Source: Paraconiothyrium sp. Pb-2020 (Eukaryota; Ascomycota; Dothideomycetes; Pleosporales; Didymosphaeriaceae). From it: DNA of 64,000 bases. Below, in pieces: positions 1 through 11,160 of this stretch (position 1 is its first letter; each line of letters starts with the position of its first letter). The stretch covers positions 2,170,001 through 2,234,000 of the forward strand of contig JAJUBI010000005.1 of the NCBI GenBank assembly GCA_022419385.1, written 5' to 3'. The notes beneath the pieces were generated by a model. That model was not told the DNA's origin. It ran no database searches and saw nothing but the letters and a program-made list of their open reading frames with translations. The position numbers were made by a program, and so were the translations under genes.

Positions 1-495
1 AACTATCTAAGTGGACATAGCGGAGAGGTTCTCGACAGGGGAATGTCGCTACATGCAAGGGATGCGGCAGGGGTATCTCAGTGCACGGGCCGAAATCGTA
101 CGATTGATGCTTGAACACCGGCTGCACATTCACGCGAAATTATAAAAGGAGCGGAGCCCCAGCTTCGCTCTCAAAGTCGTGATTTACGTTCAACGTTCAA
201 CAATTGAAATTTCCATTATTGGTATCTTCGTTTAGGAAGGCGGTCAACGTTTGCGTCGAGAACGACCTCTCCACCGCCGTGGTCATGCATTACCTACAAG
301 TACATACAGAATCGGAGAACCACCGAGGTGGTATGTATGGGTCCCATCCATCTTTGCGCCCGCTGCAATAAAATCATTAGAAAGAGATGGAGTGTTTAAT
401 CCATCAGAGAGATCAAAGGGACGTCCAGATATCCGAACAAGAAAGACACTATAAGACAAGATGGTCGAAAGAAAGGCACTGAATATAGCATCATT
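1..495. other. Intergenic, downstream of the RGS gene
   Basis: No supportable gene. Only short overlapping frames without family resemblance are present. The stretch lies 3' of the minus-strand RGS gene and probably contains its 3' UTR. Confidence 0.4.
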
Positions 496-1982
496 TCAGT
501 AGAAGTTGCCATGTGGCACAGAACAGAAGATGCCAACGATGATGAAGGAGATGATAGTGGCGCCGAGGATCGCTTGCAGGAAGATGGTATCTTGGATCTG
601 GCGCAGTGCGGGCTCCTGGATCCAGACCTCTCGGTCAAAGACCTTGCGGACGACGTTGCGTTTCTCATATCTGGCGACCCACGGCTCGTCCTCGTAGCTG
701 TTGCTGGAAGCGTGCGATGTCAAGCTGTCGAACGAATCGCCCTTGAGATCGATGCTGGCAGCAGGTTCGTCATCGGAAGCGAACAGCTCCCACGGACGTA
801 GGTGACGATGATGCATACCATGCAGGACGACACACATTCCCTTCCAAGCCGCGATTAAAGTGGAGATGCCGACCATGAAACCGATGAGAGATAGGATGCG
901 CCAGGCGCGACCAGCGCTGCTGAGGGTGATGAGCAGAGCGGCAATGAAACCTCCAACGATACCACCGACACCGAGGCCGCGTGCGAAGATGACGCGCGGA
1001 CGATTGCCGTTGCAGATGGTCCATCGGATGAAGTTGGGATGGGCCTGACAGCGAAGCGACCACTCTACGGTGGCGATGACGTCGCGGAAAGCGGACGGGT
1101 GAGTCGTGTTCTGAAGGGCATGAAGCAGGCTGGTGCGCTCTTTGGAGGAAAGGTTCAGCTGGCGGTTGCCTCCATCAGCAACATAGATGGATATGATGCG
1201 GGTGATCTCCTCGCGGTAGGGCTGGACGGAGACTGCCGACGATAATGAGCATGTACGACCCAGACAAGGAGAGGATCAGTTTCACTCACGGGGCTTCCAC
1301 TTGAGGCCCGCACTCTCAAAGGCACCTGTCGCACGTTGAGCGTGGTCAGTCCTGGTTCCCGATGTCATGCTGGCATCATAGGAATCAAGCGACTCGCCGC
1401 CCTCGCGCTTCAGGTCGCTATTCGGAGTCCTGGGCGGAGTGAAGAACGGGTTGCTCTTCTCGGCTTCGGTTGGCCTGGACTCGGTCGCGAAGTCAGTTCC
1501 CTTGAACACGGCAGCTGTCTCCGGGCTAACACGCTTGGTGCTGGCAGGCGTCTCCGTCTCGCTGTCTGGGAACCACTCGGGCGACAGAGCCTTCTCGTTC
1601 CCGGGCAGCTCTTGGAAGCGCTTGGTGTAGCTGCGGAACCAGAGGAAGAATTGCAGATTCTCGGCCGAGAGCTCAATGTACTTGAGGTAGTTCATGAAGT
1701 CGCGGGTGGTGCATGGCTGGAGTCGCTGTCAGCGAGTCGTCCTTGGGCCAGGGTGCAGTGCAGAATCAAGATGGCATCATACAATCGACTTACAGGGCAG
1801 GTGCCACCGGAGATGATGCGGTCAAAGGAGAGGGCCTCGGGGATGCCGTGGGACATGCCACTGGAGCCAGACCGGACGGACTCGTCGATGGACTTTTGCT
1901 TGTCGGTGCCGGAGAGCGAGCCGCGCGACGAGTCGACGCGTGAGACATGGGCAGGGCGGCGGTAGTTGATAGGATACACCAT
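496..1982 (-). CDS. RGS-domain protein with C-terminal membrane segments
   Basis: Regulator of G-protein signalling of the fungal membrane-associated type; by family it accelerates GTP hydrolysis on a G-alpha subunit. Three exons fit: 1982-1794, 1716-1290 and 1232-496 (introns of 77 and 57 nt, phases 0 and 1), giving about 450 residues. The RGS core begins near residue 60 with TTRDFMNYLKYIELSAENL followed by FFLWFRSYTKRF. A Ser/Thr/Pro-rich insert follows, and the domain resumes in exon 3 (PYREEITRIISIYV, then HPSAFRDVIATVEWSL). Three hydrophobic stretches follow, at about 292-310, 317-335 and 415-440, so membrane anchoring is likely. The start is the ATG whose N-terminus (MVYPINYRRPAHVSRV) precedes a Ser-rich leader. 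It resembles the RGS-plus-transmembrane class of Aspergillus and Magnaporthe; I cannot assign the exact paralogue. Confidence 0.9.
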
Positions 1983-3768
1983 GGCGGGGACCGTGGGTGA
2001 GAAGGGGGAAGGAAGGCGCGATGGTGTGGGGCAGCTGCAGTGTGCAGCGCAAGGAAGGCAAGAGCAGCGCCCAGGAACAGAGCAGGACGCGCGTGGGAGG
2101 GGGCTCAGTGAAGGGCGAGACGCAGAGGACGAGGAAGAGACTGGTGGTGAGGACGAGAGCCCGGGGCAACGACGGGGTGAAACGGCGCCGCCTATCGACG
2201 ACGATAGGCTGGGTGGAAGGGTGCAAGGGAGTTTTCTCCGCTAGGCACTGACAAGCAAGCGAAGAAGGCCTCGGGAGGGTGGGGCCTTAAGTATAACTTC
2301 CAGCAGTCGCAGCGGACGAGCAACACATGGGCGAGCGAGCACCACCCGCCGTGCCAGCTGCAGCCCGCCGACCGTTGGCCAGCACAGCCAAGTCGTCTCG
2401 TCCGTCCTCGACTTCGCATGCACTTGCCCCTGGGCTGCAGGGTGGGCCGTGGTGGCGTCGGCAATCTGGCTGATCACCCAGGCCTTGGTGCAAACCTTGT
2501 GCTTGCTGCACCGAGGCGCCTCTGACAGGTGGCCGTCGCCAGAGCTGCGGGTTAGCGGGTTGCATGCGCCCTTGAGAGGACTCTCCCCATGATGCACCCG
2601 CGGGCTTCACATGGCAGCAACTTACAGCACAACCATAACCATCATCGTCATTCTCAGCTCGGCACGGCGCGCAATGATGTCGCTCCAGACAGCCACCAGA
2701 GCGCCACTGCATGGTCCTTGGTATGCGGCCCACGCTACGGCGCACTGTGCTTTTTGGGCTTGGCCGACCGTCCTCTGTACTCGCTGATTCGAGCAATTCC
2801 CCTTGCGCTATCGCAATGTTCCCGCCGCCAGTTCGCGCCAACTCACCACTTGCGCCAGACGCGAGCTACACCCCTCCTCTCCCGCTCCGAACCATCGTCG
2901 TCCCTCACCACCCTCGTATCTGCCATCGGCGTTTCACAGAACGCACCTCCCCACGTCGGCAGCGGGGCGTGCGGTCCATGGCTGGCTGGCACCTTGCACG
3001 GAAGCCCCATCGAGACCCGGGCCTGCCATGCGTATTGGCCCAAAAGCAACTTGCAAGCGACAGAACACATATTGGATTCGAAAGACCATTGGTTGAATCT
3101 TCTCTCCGCAATTTCAAAATCACGAAGGGCCCGCGGACCGTGCATCGCATTCGTTTTCTCAATCGTCGACTTATCGCAAGCTGGCGGCTGAGATTTGAGT
3201 TCGGGAACGTCTAGGACCAGACCGAGTGCTCAGGCGAGCCCTCACGTTGCACTGTCCGTAGACCTGACGAGCCATGCTCAAGTGATGCTTCTAGATGCGA
3301 AAAGGAAACTTTGTGTGGCCTGGAATAAACCGCCACCACGTACTTGGACTACACTGGTTCCGTCTCCTCGCCGATCAAGAAGTCTACCAAGAAATTTGCC
3401 GTCTCCCCTTCTATGTTAGCCATCTCAAGAATCGCAGACCGCATGTGAATGCTTATTTGCATGTAACGCACATGAACTGGCGGATGGCATACGCGTAATC
3501 ACAATTATCCTCAACTGATTGACACAGCGCATCATTCACGTCTCTAGAATATGCAGCTCAAGCCGTCTTTTGACACCGTGGAGCCGCGATACCCGAAAAG
3601 TCGTCCTCTTCATCAACTTCTTCTGGATGCACCTCGCTGAATCTACTGTCTATGTCTCGCTCACATAGAGAAGGCATATCTCGCTACATCCTGTCTTGCC
3701 AAACCCTCTGTCTTGCCCTATTCGAGGGTTTGGCACAGCGAGGCAAGCTCTCATGTTGCTTTCTCTTC
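1983..3768. other. Upstream region of the RGS gene, no supported gene
   Basis: About 1.8 kb holding several overlapping frames on both strands (for example 2589-3191 plus). Their composition is biased (His/Arg/Pro/Ser) and they show no splice logic or family match, so I read them as shadows. The part next to 1982 is likely the promoter and 5' leader of the RGS gene. Confidence 0.4.
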
Positions 3769-4053
3769 TCAATCCTTGAGGTGGGGATCCATCCATGGAA
3801 TCGCCTCGCGCTTCACCTCTTCATTGAGTTGGCAGCAGGAGAGGAATAAGCTCTCATAGCAACCGACGAATGGAGGAAGGGTAAAATGTGAGAGAATGGC
3901 CAGGCGCAATTCATAAGGTAGACGAAGCAGATGATGTTGTAGCTGTATATTGAATCGTTGGTCCGTGTCGGGATCTGCACCCATGATGCAGACGAGAGTA
4001 GGATGGGCGAGTCGAGCGTCAGTATATGTAAAAAGCGACGACACAAGCGACAT
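3769..4053 (-). pseudogene. F-box-like gene fragment
   Basis: An open frame from an ATG at 4053 contains LLRLPYELRLAILSHF, which looks like the start of the F-box-like leucine motif common in fungal hypothetical proteins, then a Cys-rich segment (FLSCCQLNEEVKREAI) and a stop at 3769. Family members usually continue for another 100-250 residues; I find no good continuation downstream. It may be a truncated remnant, or an exon whose splice partners I could not identify. A shorter start at 3984 is possible. Confidence 0.3.
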
Positions 4054-4562
4054 GGATACTGTAGCACGCGCGGAAAGTGACTGTGTCAATCGGTTTTGCG
4101 AATCTGCTTAGCTACCTGTCGCCATGTAACGTAGGACGACATCACTACCTGTGACCCAGGTGCGATGGGTGCTCCAACGACAGGCCGTGTGATGTTTGCG
4201 CTCTCTGTCGCACTGGCACATGATCTGCCGCGACGCGCGGGATATATTGTCCCAAAATTCGGGTATTCATCATGAAGCAGAAGTTGCAACGTCTCCAAAT
4301 GTGGTCAAAGGTGGGTCAAACCCGTAGCGATTGAAACACAGCAACCCGGAAGAGTTGACACGGACTACTTACAAACAACGGTACGGTTACAAGTCATTGG
4401 GTCAGAATCATACGACACTGCTCTCTTGGGTAACTCTCTTACCGAATTTCACCCAAAGCAAATGCACAGTCCTTTGGAAGCAGTCTTGTGAAGCTGCCAT
4501 GCGCACTGTTCGCACCCGTATCATTCTGCCTATGCACCCAAACTCTACCCCGAGGAATCAGA
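4054..4562. other. Intergenic
   Basis: No supported gene. It separates the F-box-like fragment (-) from a possible three-exon gene (+) and would hold both promoters if both are real. Confidence 0.3.
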
Positions 4563-5379
4563 ATGTCAGTCCCAAATGACCCAGAATTAGACACGATCGA
4601 ACAGATGCTCGCCGCACATGACGGCGCTCATGGCTTACCAGACGAACTACTCTCCTCCAGCGAGCACGATGATGACGAAATGCCTGTGCTGATTACTCAT
4701 GGCCGGATCAACACCCAAGGCAAAGAGGATCCCAGATTCACTCGCCAGCGCAAACACACTCATATCTACGTGGTGAACGAACAGATAGTCCATGGCAGAA
4801 GCACCTGGTTAAGCTCGCTCTGTGCTTTCGACAACCTGTACTCAGCAACTGCCGACGCACGCACCCGTTCTATCTTCGACCATGCCAAAGGTGATGCTTC
4901 CATAGTACAGACGCACTATCGCAACGGCTATGGCACTTGGACGACCATCCTTGAGACCGAACGTGGACGCATCATCAAGTCAGTCTTCGTAAATGCAACG
5001 GTGCTGCAACACTTGGTTACTCCTCCAGTAACCCCATGTAAAGAGCGACAAGGATGTGTTGATCGTCTCGTACCTTCGAAGGCACCTGGGTTTCAGAGGG
5101 TACGGCAGGCAAGTCTCCCAGGTACAAAGTGGATGTGTCCTTTCTGCTAAGCGAAAGACTTTCTTTGTCTACTTCACAAGAAAAGAATCTTTCCTTCGCT
5201 TGACTATGACACGTGGCGATATACCAACCACACTTGTGTGAGACATACTCTGACTTTGTACCTTCGGCTTTGGCAGATACAAGCTTTTCGAAGTACAGAC
5301 AGCATCAGAGGAGAAATGGAGCAATCTAAGTGCGCCCACCGCGACCTTCGAACGATTCGTACACGATCGTCAAATCTAG
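4563..5379 (+). CDS. Possible three-exon hypothetical protein
   Basis: Not recognised. An ATG at 4563 opens an acidic, evenly composed frame (MSVPNDPELDTIEQMLAAHD...) that degrades after about residue 138. A consistent model joins 4563-4978, 5046-5099 and 5277-5379 (introns of 67 and 177 nt, GT-AG, both phase 2), giving about 190 residues ending FERFVHDRQI. The joined text around the first intron (GRIINDKDVLIVSYLRRHL) and the second (GFRGYKLFEVQTASEEKW) reads smoothly, which is the main support. The donors (GTCAGT, GTACGG) are weak. If unspliced, the first frame would run to 5150. There is no signal peptide or membrane segment. Confidence 0.38.
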
Positions 5380-5981
5380 TCTTGCGCGAGAATTGCGCTC
5401 GGAGGGATCGACCTGTGTCTAAGACAAGATCAGTAAAAAATTACCCCAACTTCGATGAAAAGCAGACAAACGTGCAGACTAGTGAAGAGAAAACAGTGCT
5501 GAAGAAGGGATTTATGGACGACCTTCAAGAGTTCGCTTCTCTACATACACTGTTGTGATGAGAGGGTCACGCATACCGGGAGAAGGAGAGGAGACATTTT
5601 ACGCAGCGGCACGGTATAAACGAGCGGGATTAACTAGAGAATCGGTCAAACTGTGACGGACTTGATTCTGAAGGTATTCATTATCAGAGGTTGGAGAATT
5701 TGGATCGGCACTATCATCGGAACAGCCTATCTTTGGAGTACTCAGTGACTTTTTGAAGAGTGGAGTAATGTATTGTCATCGTCTGCAATCCTCTGTTGAC
5801 AAGACGAAGACGCGAGTTTCGCAATTGTGTTTTCTACGTTCTCCGATCACCGGGCCCTCCACAATGTGACAAGAGAAGCCGTTCATATAATTCGCGAATC
5901 CGATTCCTTTGACAAATAGTCAGACTAGCAAACAAGTAACAGAGCACGCAGCCAATGCACCTCACCTTTCACTAATCCCAA
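5380..5981. other. Intergenic, no supported gene
   Basis: A plus-strand frame reaches 5558 but reads as a shadow of the last exon of the preceding gene. The rest holds nothing I can identify. It should carry the 3' ends of two converging transcripts. Confidence 0.3.
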
Positions 5982-6239
5982 CTACGGGTCGTTGCAGTAA
6001 GGGATGCCGTTGCCAGCATTGAGGACGCAGTTCTGACCCTTACAGGTTGCGGCCTTGTGCCATCCATACCTGCGAAGTCAGCGAGCATTCGGATAGGAAT
6101 TAAGTGTCACTTACACATCGCAGCCCTCGACACCTGAGAACGTGTAGTCGCAGCGATACTGGCCGGAACATGAGTCGTTGAGAATGACTGGCGAAGCGGC
6201 CGCGAGGCCGGCGGCGAGAAGGACAAGGGTGATGAGCAT
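5982..6239 (-). CDS. Small secreted cysteine-rich protein
   Basis: Hidden two-exon gene: 6239-6115 and 6069-5982 with a 45-nt GTAAGT...CAG intron, encoding 70 residues. The N-terminus is a clear signal peptide (hydrophobic core LITLVLLAAGLAAA, probable cleavage after Ala-Ser near residue 16). The mature part of about 53 residues has six cysteines, at 24, 30, 40, 51, 56 and 67, an even number compatible with three disulfides, and is Gly/Asn rich. The intron sits inside a codon (phase 2) just after the third cysteine, and the reading frame is open only when spliced, which argues that the model is right. By family logic such proteins are extracellular effectors or small defence-type proteins; I recognise no named family, so the role is unknown. 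Confidence 0.75.
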
Positions 6240-6936
6240 GGTGACGATGGTGCGCAGTTCGGACTGGATAGGTATTAGTCAAGGGTGAATGACTTGATGA
6301 GTGGAGTAGTAGTTGGCGACAATGTAGGCTGCACGTGTTTAGTTGTTAGCCCTGGAGGTCTTGACAGGGTCCGGTGCGGTGATGGATGCGGAAGAGAGAG
6401 AGGTGGCCGCAGCACCGAGACATTTAAAGAGCAACGCAATATAGAGGCAGCGGTATGACTAGTCCAAATCCGACATAAACCGGTGTTGAAACAATGTTGG
6501 AATTACCCAAATAAGAGCCCTCAGTAGCAGCATCCGCCATCTCCCACGACAGCACGAGCGAAGCATATTGAGGCACATTATAATCAAGGTTAATCAAGGA
6601 CTTGTGAGTGCAAAGAGCTCAGATATTTCACCAATTGTTGATTCTAGTCTGTGCTCCCATACGCGTACCATCCAAAGCATGGTGGTTCAGGTGGATACTT
6701 CGCCCAACCAATAACTCCAGGACCCACATGTAATAGCCAGAGCCCGCCGCTAGCTTTCAATCAAGCGTACCATCGACACCTGTTTTGATATCTGTCCCAT
6801 TGATGCTGCCTGATCGGGTTTATGTCACTCATCCAGTCCATCAGTCCATCAGCTATTTAGACTGTACACAGAAGACGATACAATTAACTCTTGCCCTTAT
6901 ACCATAATTTACATCAGAAAGGTTATATGGTGTGCT
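6240..6936. other. Intergenic, upstream of the secreted-protein gene
   Basis: No gene supported. It contains the promoter of the minus-strand secreted-protein gene and the 3' flank of the next minus-strand gene. A TTTAAA-like stretch near 6423 is too far from the start to call as a TATA element. Confidence 0.3.
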
Positions 6937-7844
6937 CTAGTCCAGCGATATCGAGTGTCTTCGCCCGCGGTAGACTGTCCCAATGTCTTGGCTGCCACCT
7001 ACACTTTGCCGTGTCTCGCCAGTGCCAGCAAACTTCCAGCTGCCATTTCCCGTCTTGTATACTTCGTTATTGCTCTGTGAATTGTGAGCTTCCAACTTTG
7101 CTTCTTTCGACTCTGGGGTGTGATCGGCATTCAAGACCCCTTGCACGATTTCTGTTGTACACTGAACATCTCCACCCTTCTCGATGGATCCTCGCAACCA
7201 GGCTTGCCTGGTCGCTGAAAATTCCTGGTCAATCAAGACGAAGCTGTCCATGTAAGAAGGGTCTTTTTTGCGCCGGAAGGGACCGTCGTCGCGTTTGCGA
7301 AAATACGGGACACGGGATTGTGCCCACAGCGGCTCTTGCTCGATGTCGGATACTGTGATGGGCTTTGCCTGAGGAGGTAGTGATACAGCGATGCTAGGTT
7401 TCTTTATGGGAGGTGCGATTTCTTCCGGGTTACGGTCCTGGAGGCGGACTGCCCGGATTTCGTATTCGCTCAGGGGTCGCTCCTGCCCGTTTACGGTGAT
7501 CTGGGTGATGAGGCCTCGCCGCACAAGGTCAATATCTTTGCAAAACTGCGAGTTTGTAGGATTTGGATCAGTGAAAATTCTCAGAAATTTGCGTCGACGA
7601 CCGTCAAAGATTTTTCAGAGGAACTCACTCTTCCCATGATACCCGCGGACTGAAGTTGCTTCAGGCAATGTTCAAGGGCGCTTACGGCGGCTGTTTGCGC
7701 ATTAAAGAATGAAGAGTATATTCCCAAGCTTATAGTACGGATCTCGGTAGGCGAGTCTGCGGTGAAGTCTTGCGGCAGTGCGAAGTGATGGAAGACGAAG
7801 AATACGGTGTCCATTGAACATGGTGGAGTTTCAGAGAGAGACAT
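6937..7844 (-). CDS. Hypothetical protein, two exons
   Basis: Exons 7844-7629 and 7545-6937 join in phase 0 across an 83-nt GTGAGT...CAG intron, giving 274 residues. The first 72 residues are hydrophobic and Phe/His rich (TVFFVFHHFALPQDF), followed by an alpha-helical stretch (AVSALEHCLKQLQSAGIMGR). Exon 2 begins FCKDIDLVRRGLITQITVNG and is basic with several KK/RR clusters. There is no signal peptide or transmembrane domain and I recognise no family. An ATG at 7814 is an alternative start. The uniform composition and clean splice join support a real protein. Confidence 0.65.
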
Positions 7845-8873
7845 AGGAGATATCTGCCTGTAGGGTATAATGGGTAACAGATGTTGGATAAGCAGCAATG
7901 GGTACTTTAGATCTGAGGATAGTCTTAGTATGAGGTTGCGAGATCAACGCGACTGGGTTGTTTTGGCAGGAGCAAACAGGGCATTTTGTCGGGGAAAGCG
8001 CTTGTTCAGCAAACAAGCCCTTCTTTGATGGTGAAAGACGCGAGTTTTGAGAACCCGGTTCCATCTATCTTGCCTTTCTATCGGCCTTCCACTCACTGTA
8101 AACTACTCTGAATATATCCCAAACTCCTAATGACTAAGGATCATTCAGGTCGAAAATGCATCTCGCGGGGAATATTACTCGTATCCACCAATCTCTTCTC
8201 GCCTACCATCTCGCAAACACATGAAGCTCGTTTTGTTAACGGTCTATTGTTACCAATCATATTGACTACTGATTTAGTAAAAGTTCCTGTCTAGACGTTC
8301 GACAGTCATTGTTCAAGATGATGGCCAGTCACTTCACCAAACTTATTCTATACCAGCTGCTTAGACAGCTGCCACTGTTCTTAGAATCTCGGAGTAGGAC
8401 AATCGGGCGTCGAGAATGTAATTACAGCATGTTCGTGAGGAAGAATTAAAAGAGTGGCCGTCTCGAATTTGCGGATCTTGGGCCGCACCTTATTCGCCTT
8501 CGAGACAGAGCCGCGCTGTTAGATAGCATTGCAGGCAGTTAGACGAAGGATCGTGCAGTTTAGACAGCATGGTGGATGTAATGGTACACACCTAAAGTTA
8601 TGAATCGTTAGGCTGGTAGCAGCGCACCATTCCGCCTATGGCGCTGCGGTTATGCCCATTTAGGAAGGCGGCACCGGCTTACCGTACTTGGCACATCCGC
8701 AGGGTAACATCAGCCTACCTACACGACGTTTCACTGTTGTGCCGCGAGTCGCGAGTATCCGCAATTTCTCTAATACACAAAGAGCTACGAGTATTGCAGA
8801 ATATTGCAACAAGTCATTGAACCCCATCTCCGCCCCCTTACGGTCTCCTCAACTCTCATTTGGACACGTCAAC
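7845..8873. other. Intergenic with an upstream open frame before the aldolase gene
   Basis: No independent gene supported. From 8664 to 8873 the aldolase frame is open but has no ATG; it would read as a basic presequence-like stretch (RRFTVVPRVASIRNFSNTQ). An ATG at 8638 lies in a different frame. See findings. Confidence 0.35.
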
Positions 8874-9983
8874 ATGGTTGTCCACGCTCCAAAGGTGGGA
8901 GATCATATCTCCACGCTCGACACGCCTTCCATGATTGTTGATTTAGATGTCATGGAGGCAAACATTGCAAAGCTTTTTAACCAGTTACTCCCGACCGGCA
9001 TAAATATTCGCCCGCATTCCAAAACCACGAAATCTGCCATCCTCGCTCAGAAACTCGTCCAAGCTGGAGCCAAGGGTGGATGCGTCGCCAAACTCAGCGA
9101 AGCTGAGGTCATGTGCGAGAGGGGATTTACGGATCTGCTGATCACCTGCGAAATTGTTGGTGCGCCCAAGGTTCAGCGCTTGGTTGAGTTATTTCGAAAA
9201 TACAAGAGCATTAGGATCGTGGTAGACAGTGAGGTGGGTGCAAGAGCGATCAACGACGCCCTGGAAAAGAATGGCATCGAGGAGCCGATCACAACATTGA
9301 TCGACCTCGATGTGGGATTACATCGAACGGGCGTGCAACCAGGAGAACCGGCACTAGAGCTCGCGAGAATTGTGCAAAGCTGCAAACACCTGAATCTAAT
9401 TGGAGTGCAAGGATATGAGGGACATTTACAACATTTGCATGGCCGTGAAGAGAGGAAGCATCAATGCTTGGAGTCCATGGCGATCCTCACGCAAACCGCA
9501 GAAGCATTGCGCAAAGCCGGACACAACATCGAAGTTGTGACGACTGGCGGAACGGGTACGGCGGAATTCTGTGTTACGGTTCCGGGTGTTACAGAAGTAC
9601 AGCCGGGTTCTTTCCTTTTCATGGACACAGATTACCGTAATGCTGTTGGTTCCTTTTACCAGCACAGTCTCTTCATTTTGTCAACTATCCTCAGCAAACA
9701 AGGCCCCAAAATCATCACCATCGATGCTGGACTGAAATCTTTGACGACAGATAGTGGCTTCGCAGAGTGTAAAACGTTGGGATATACGTACGGCGTACTC
9801 GGAGATGAGCACGGATCGCTGAGCTGGGAGGATGACGCACTGGAGCTCAAGATTGGGGACCGCGTTGAAATGGTACCTAGCCATATCGATCCGACCATTA
9901 ATCTTCATGACTTCTACTACGCACACCGAAATGGTGTCATCGAGGAGATCTGGCCAGTCGATGCAAGAGGAAAGGTGCAGTAA
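8874..9983 (+). CDS. D-threonine aldolase / D-serine dehydratase-like PLP enzyme
   Basis: A fold-type III PLP enzyme: alanine-racemase-like N-terminal barrel followed by the metal-binding DSD/DTA C-terminal domain. From the first in-frame ATG (8874) it has 369 residues, the usual family length. Visible features are the entry DTPSMIVDLDVMEANI, the PLP lysine in RPHSKTTKS (Lys50), the barrel motifs LIDLDVGLHRTGV and VTTGGTGTAEF, and the metal site SHIDPT near the end (His337, Asp339). In characterised members His-x-Asp is typical of D-threonine aldolase while His-x-Cys is typical of D-serine dehydratase, so I favour cleavage of D-beta-hydroxy amino acids to glycine plus aldehyde. It has no introns. 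An open upstream extension looks like a mitochondrial presequence but lacks an ATG. Confidence 0.92.
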   Translation: MVVHAPKVGDHISTLDTPSMIVDLDVMEANIAKLFNQLLPTGINIRPHSKTTKSAILAQKLVQAGAKGGCVAKLSEAEVMCERGFTDLLITCEIVGAPKVQRLVELFRKYKSIRIVVDSEVGARAINDALEKNGIEEPITTLIDLDVGLHRTGVQPGEPALELARIVQSCKHLNLIGVQGYEGHLQHLHGREERKHQCLESMAILTQTAEALRKAGHNIEVVTTGGTGTAEFCVTVPGVTEVQPGSFLFMDTDYRNAVGSFYQHSLFILSTILSKQGPKIITIDAGLKSLTTDSGFAECKTLGYTYGVLGDEHGSLSWEDDALELKIGDRVEMVPSHIDPTINLHDFYYAHRNGVIEEIWPVDARGKVQ

Positions 9984-10806
9984 AGTCCAGCCCCACGAAG
10001 TCCCGAACTTCTTGCAAGCATATATTGTGGAAACAAATGTAATATATCCTGCGAAGGGTATAAGTCAAAAGCAAGTACTATAATCTGCAATGTGTTGGCG
10101 TTGAAATAGAAGGCATGAGCAACATGCTGTTCCGTGAGAGTACAGGTGAGGAACAACTCTCAAAACGCCGTCTTCACTGTGGAACCTCGCTCAGTCGAAA
10201 GTCAGTATATCGCTCATGAGTCTCTACTTGAGAAGTCGACTAGCAGATTTATTCCACCGAAATTCGCTTGCTTCCTCTGAGCCCTTGCGAACCTCGTTAT
10301 GTCGTGGTGTTGCTCTCCGACTTTCCCATGCATGCTTTGCTATTTCGCAAACTTCGACATGCGTTACTTCTACGTCCACGCGTATTTCTTAGTTTATTGT
10401 AGTTACTCGTATCGCGCTAAGCGTCTTATGACTCGTTGTTCCCCCTTTCCTGAAACATACTATTTGCTTGAGAGTCTCTGTACCTTGATCTGGGCTGAGG
10501 TGACCCTCGCCTCTGATGGCGTGCAAGGCTGTTTGTGATGCACAGCACATCATACCCCTAAGCTCACACGTATATTCCCCTTCCTTTTCCTGCGCTGATC
10601 TAAAAGTCATACATCTCTCCTCGATAGTTTCCATCTACGGCTGCTTTCACAGCTACGGCACCACCAAGTTGCTTCATGTGTCTCATAAACTCTTCGGCAC
10701 GGCACACAAGAATTAGAAGATCGTGCGCCTCAGTTCCCCGCCTGCTACAGGTCTTTGCCCGAATACTCTGACACGAAGTCGCGTTGCTGGCTCATATCAT
10801 ACATAG
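9984..10806. other. Intergenic
   Basis: No supported gene. Several ATG frames of 60-83 codons on both strands (10299-10538 plus, 10389-10634 minus) overlap one another and have no family resemblance. Confidence 0.3.
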
Positions 10807-11160
10807 CGGGTGATCTTACTGATCGCTGACGCTTTTGGCCGGTGCAATTCACCTCTCTCGAACGTGGAAGAACTCCGTGCCGATATCATGAAGACGGCAA
10901 GCGGATCTGACGGGGGCCTTCCCAACGTACAGAAGACACTGTAAGACGAGCAAGCCATTCTGGAGAAGGAGTGGGAAGCGCACATGTGTACACTAACGAT
11001 AAAAGAGACCCTTGTAGAGGACTCCGCACAGAACACGATTAATGAGGTGATTGAGTATGTGTTGAGTATGTCCAGGGGTACACACGTCAAATCAAGAACT
11101 CCAGGGAAAAGTCCATCGGTATACCATTCAAGATACGACAAAGTCGGGAAGTTGAAATGA
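10807..11160 (+). pseudogene. Decayed coding stretch, coiled-coil-like
   Basis: The plus frame from 10807 to 11160 reads like protein (NVEELRADIMKTASGSDGG, then EKEWEAHMCTLTIKETLVED) but is broken by a TAA at 10942-10944 and has no ATG near its beginning. The residues are acidic/helical, like part of a coiled-coil or cytoplasmic protein. A glutamine codon CAA turned to TAA would explain the stop. No family recognised and no flanking exons found. It could be chance, but its residue composition is clearly better than the opposite-strand frame over the same bases. Confidence 0.3.

Noticed and set aside
2589..3191. 200-codon plus-strand frame upstream of the RGS gene
   Set aside because: His/Arg/Ser-biased composition, overlapping frames on both strands, no family or splice logic; likely promoter or leader sequence.
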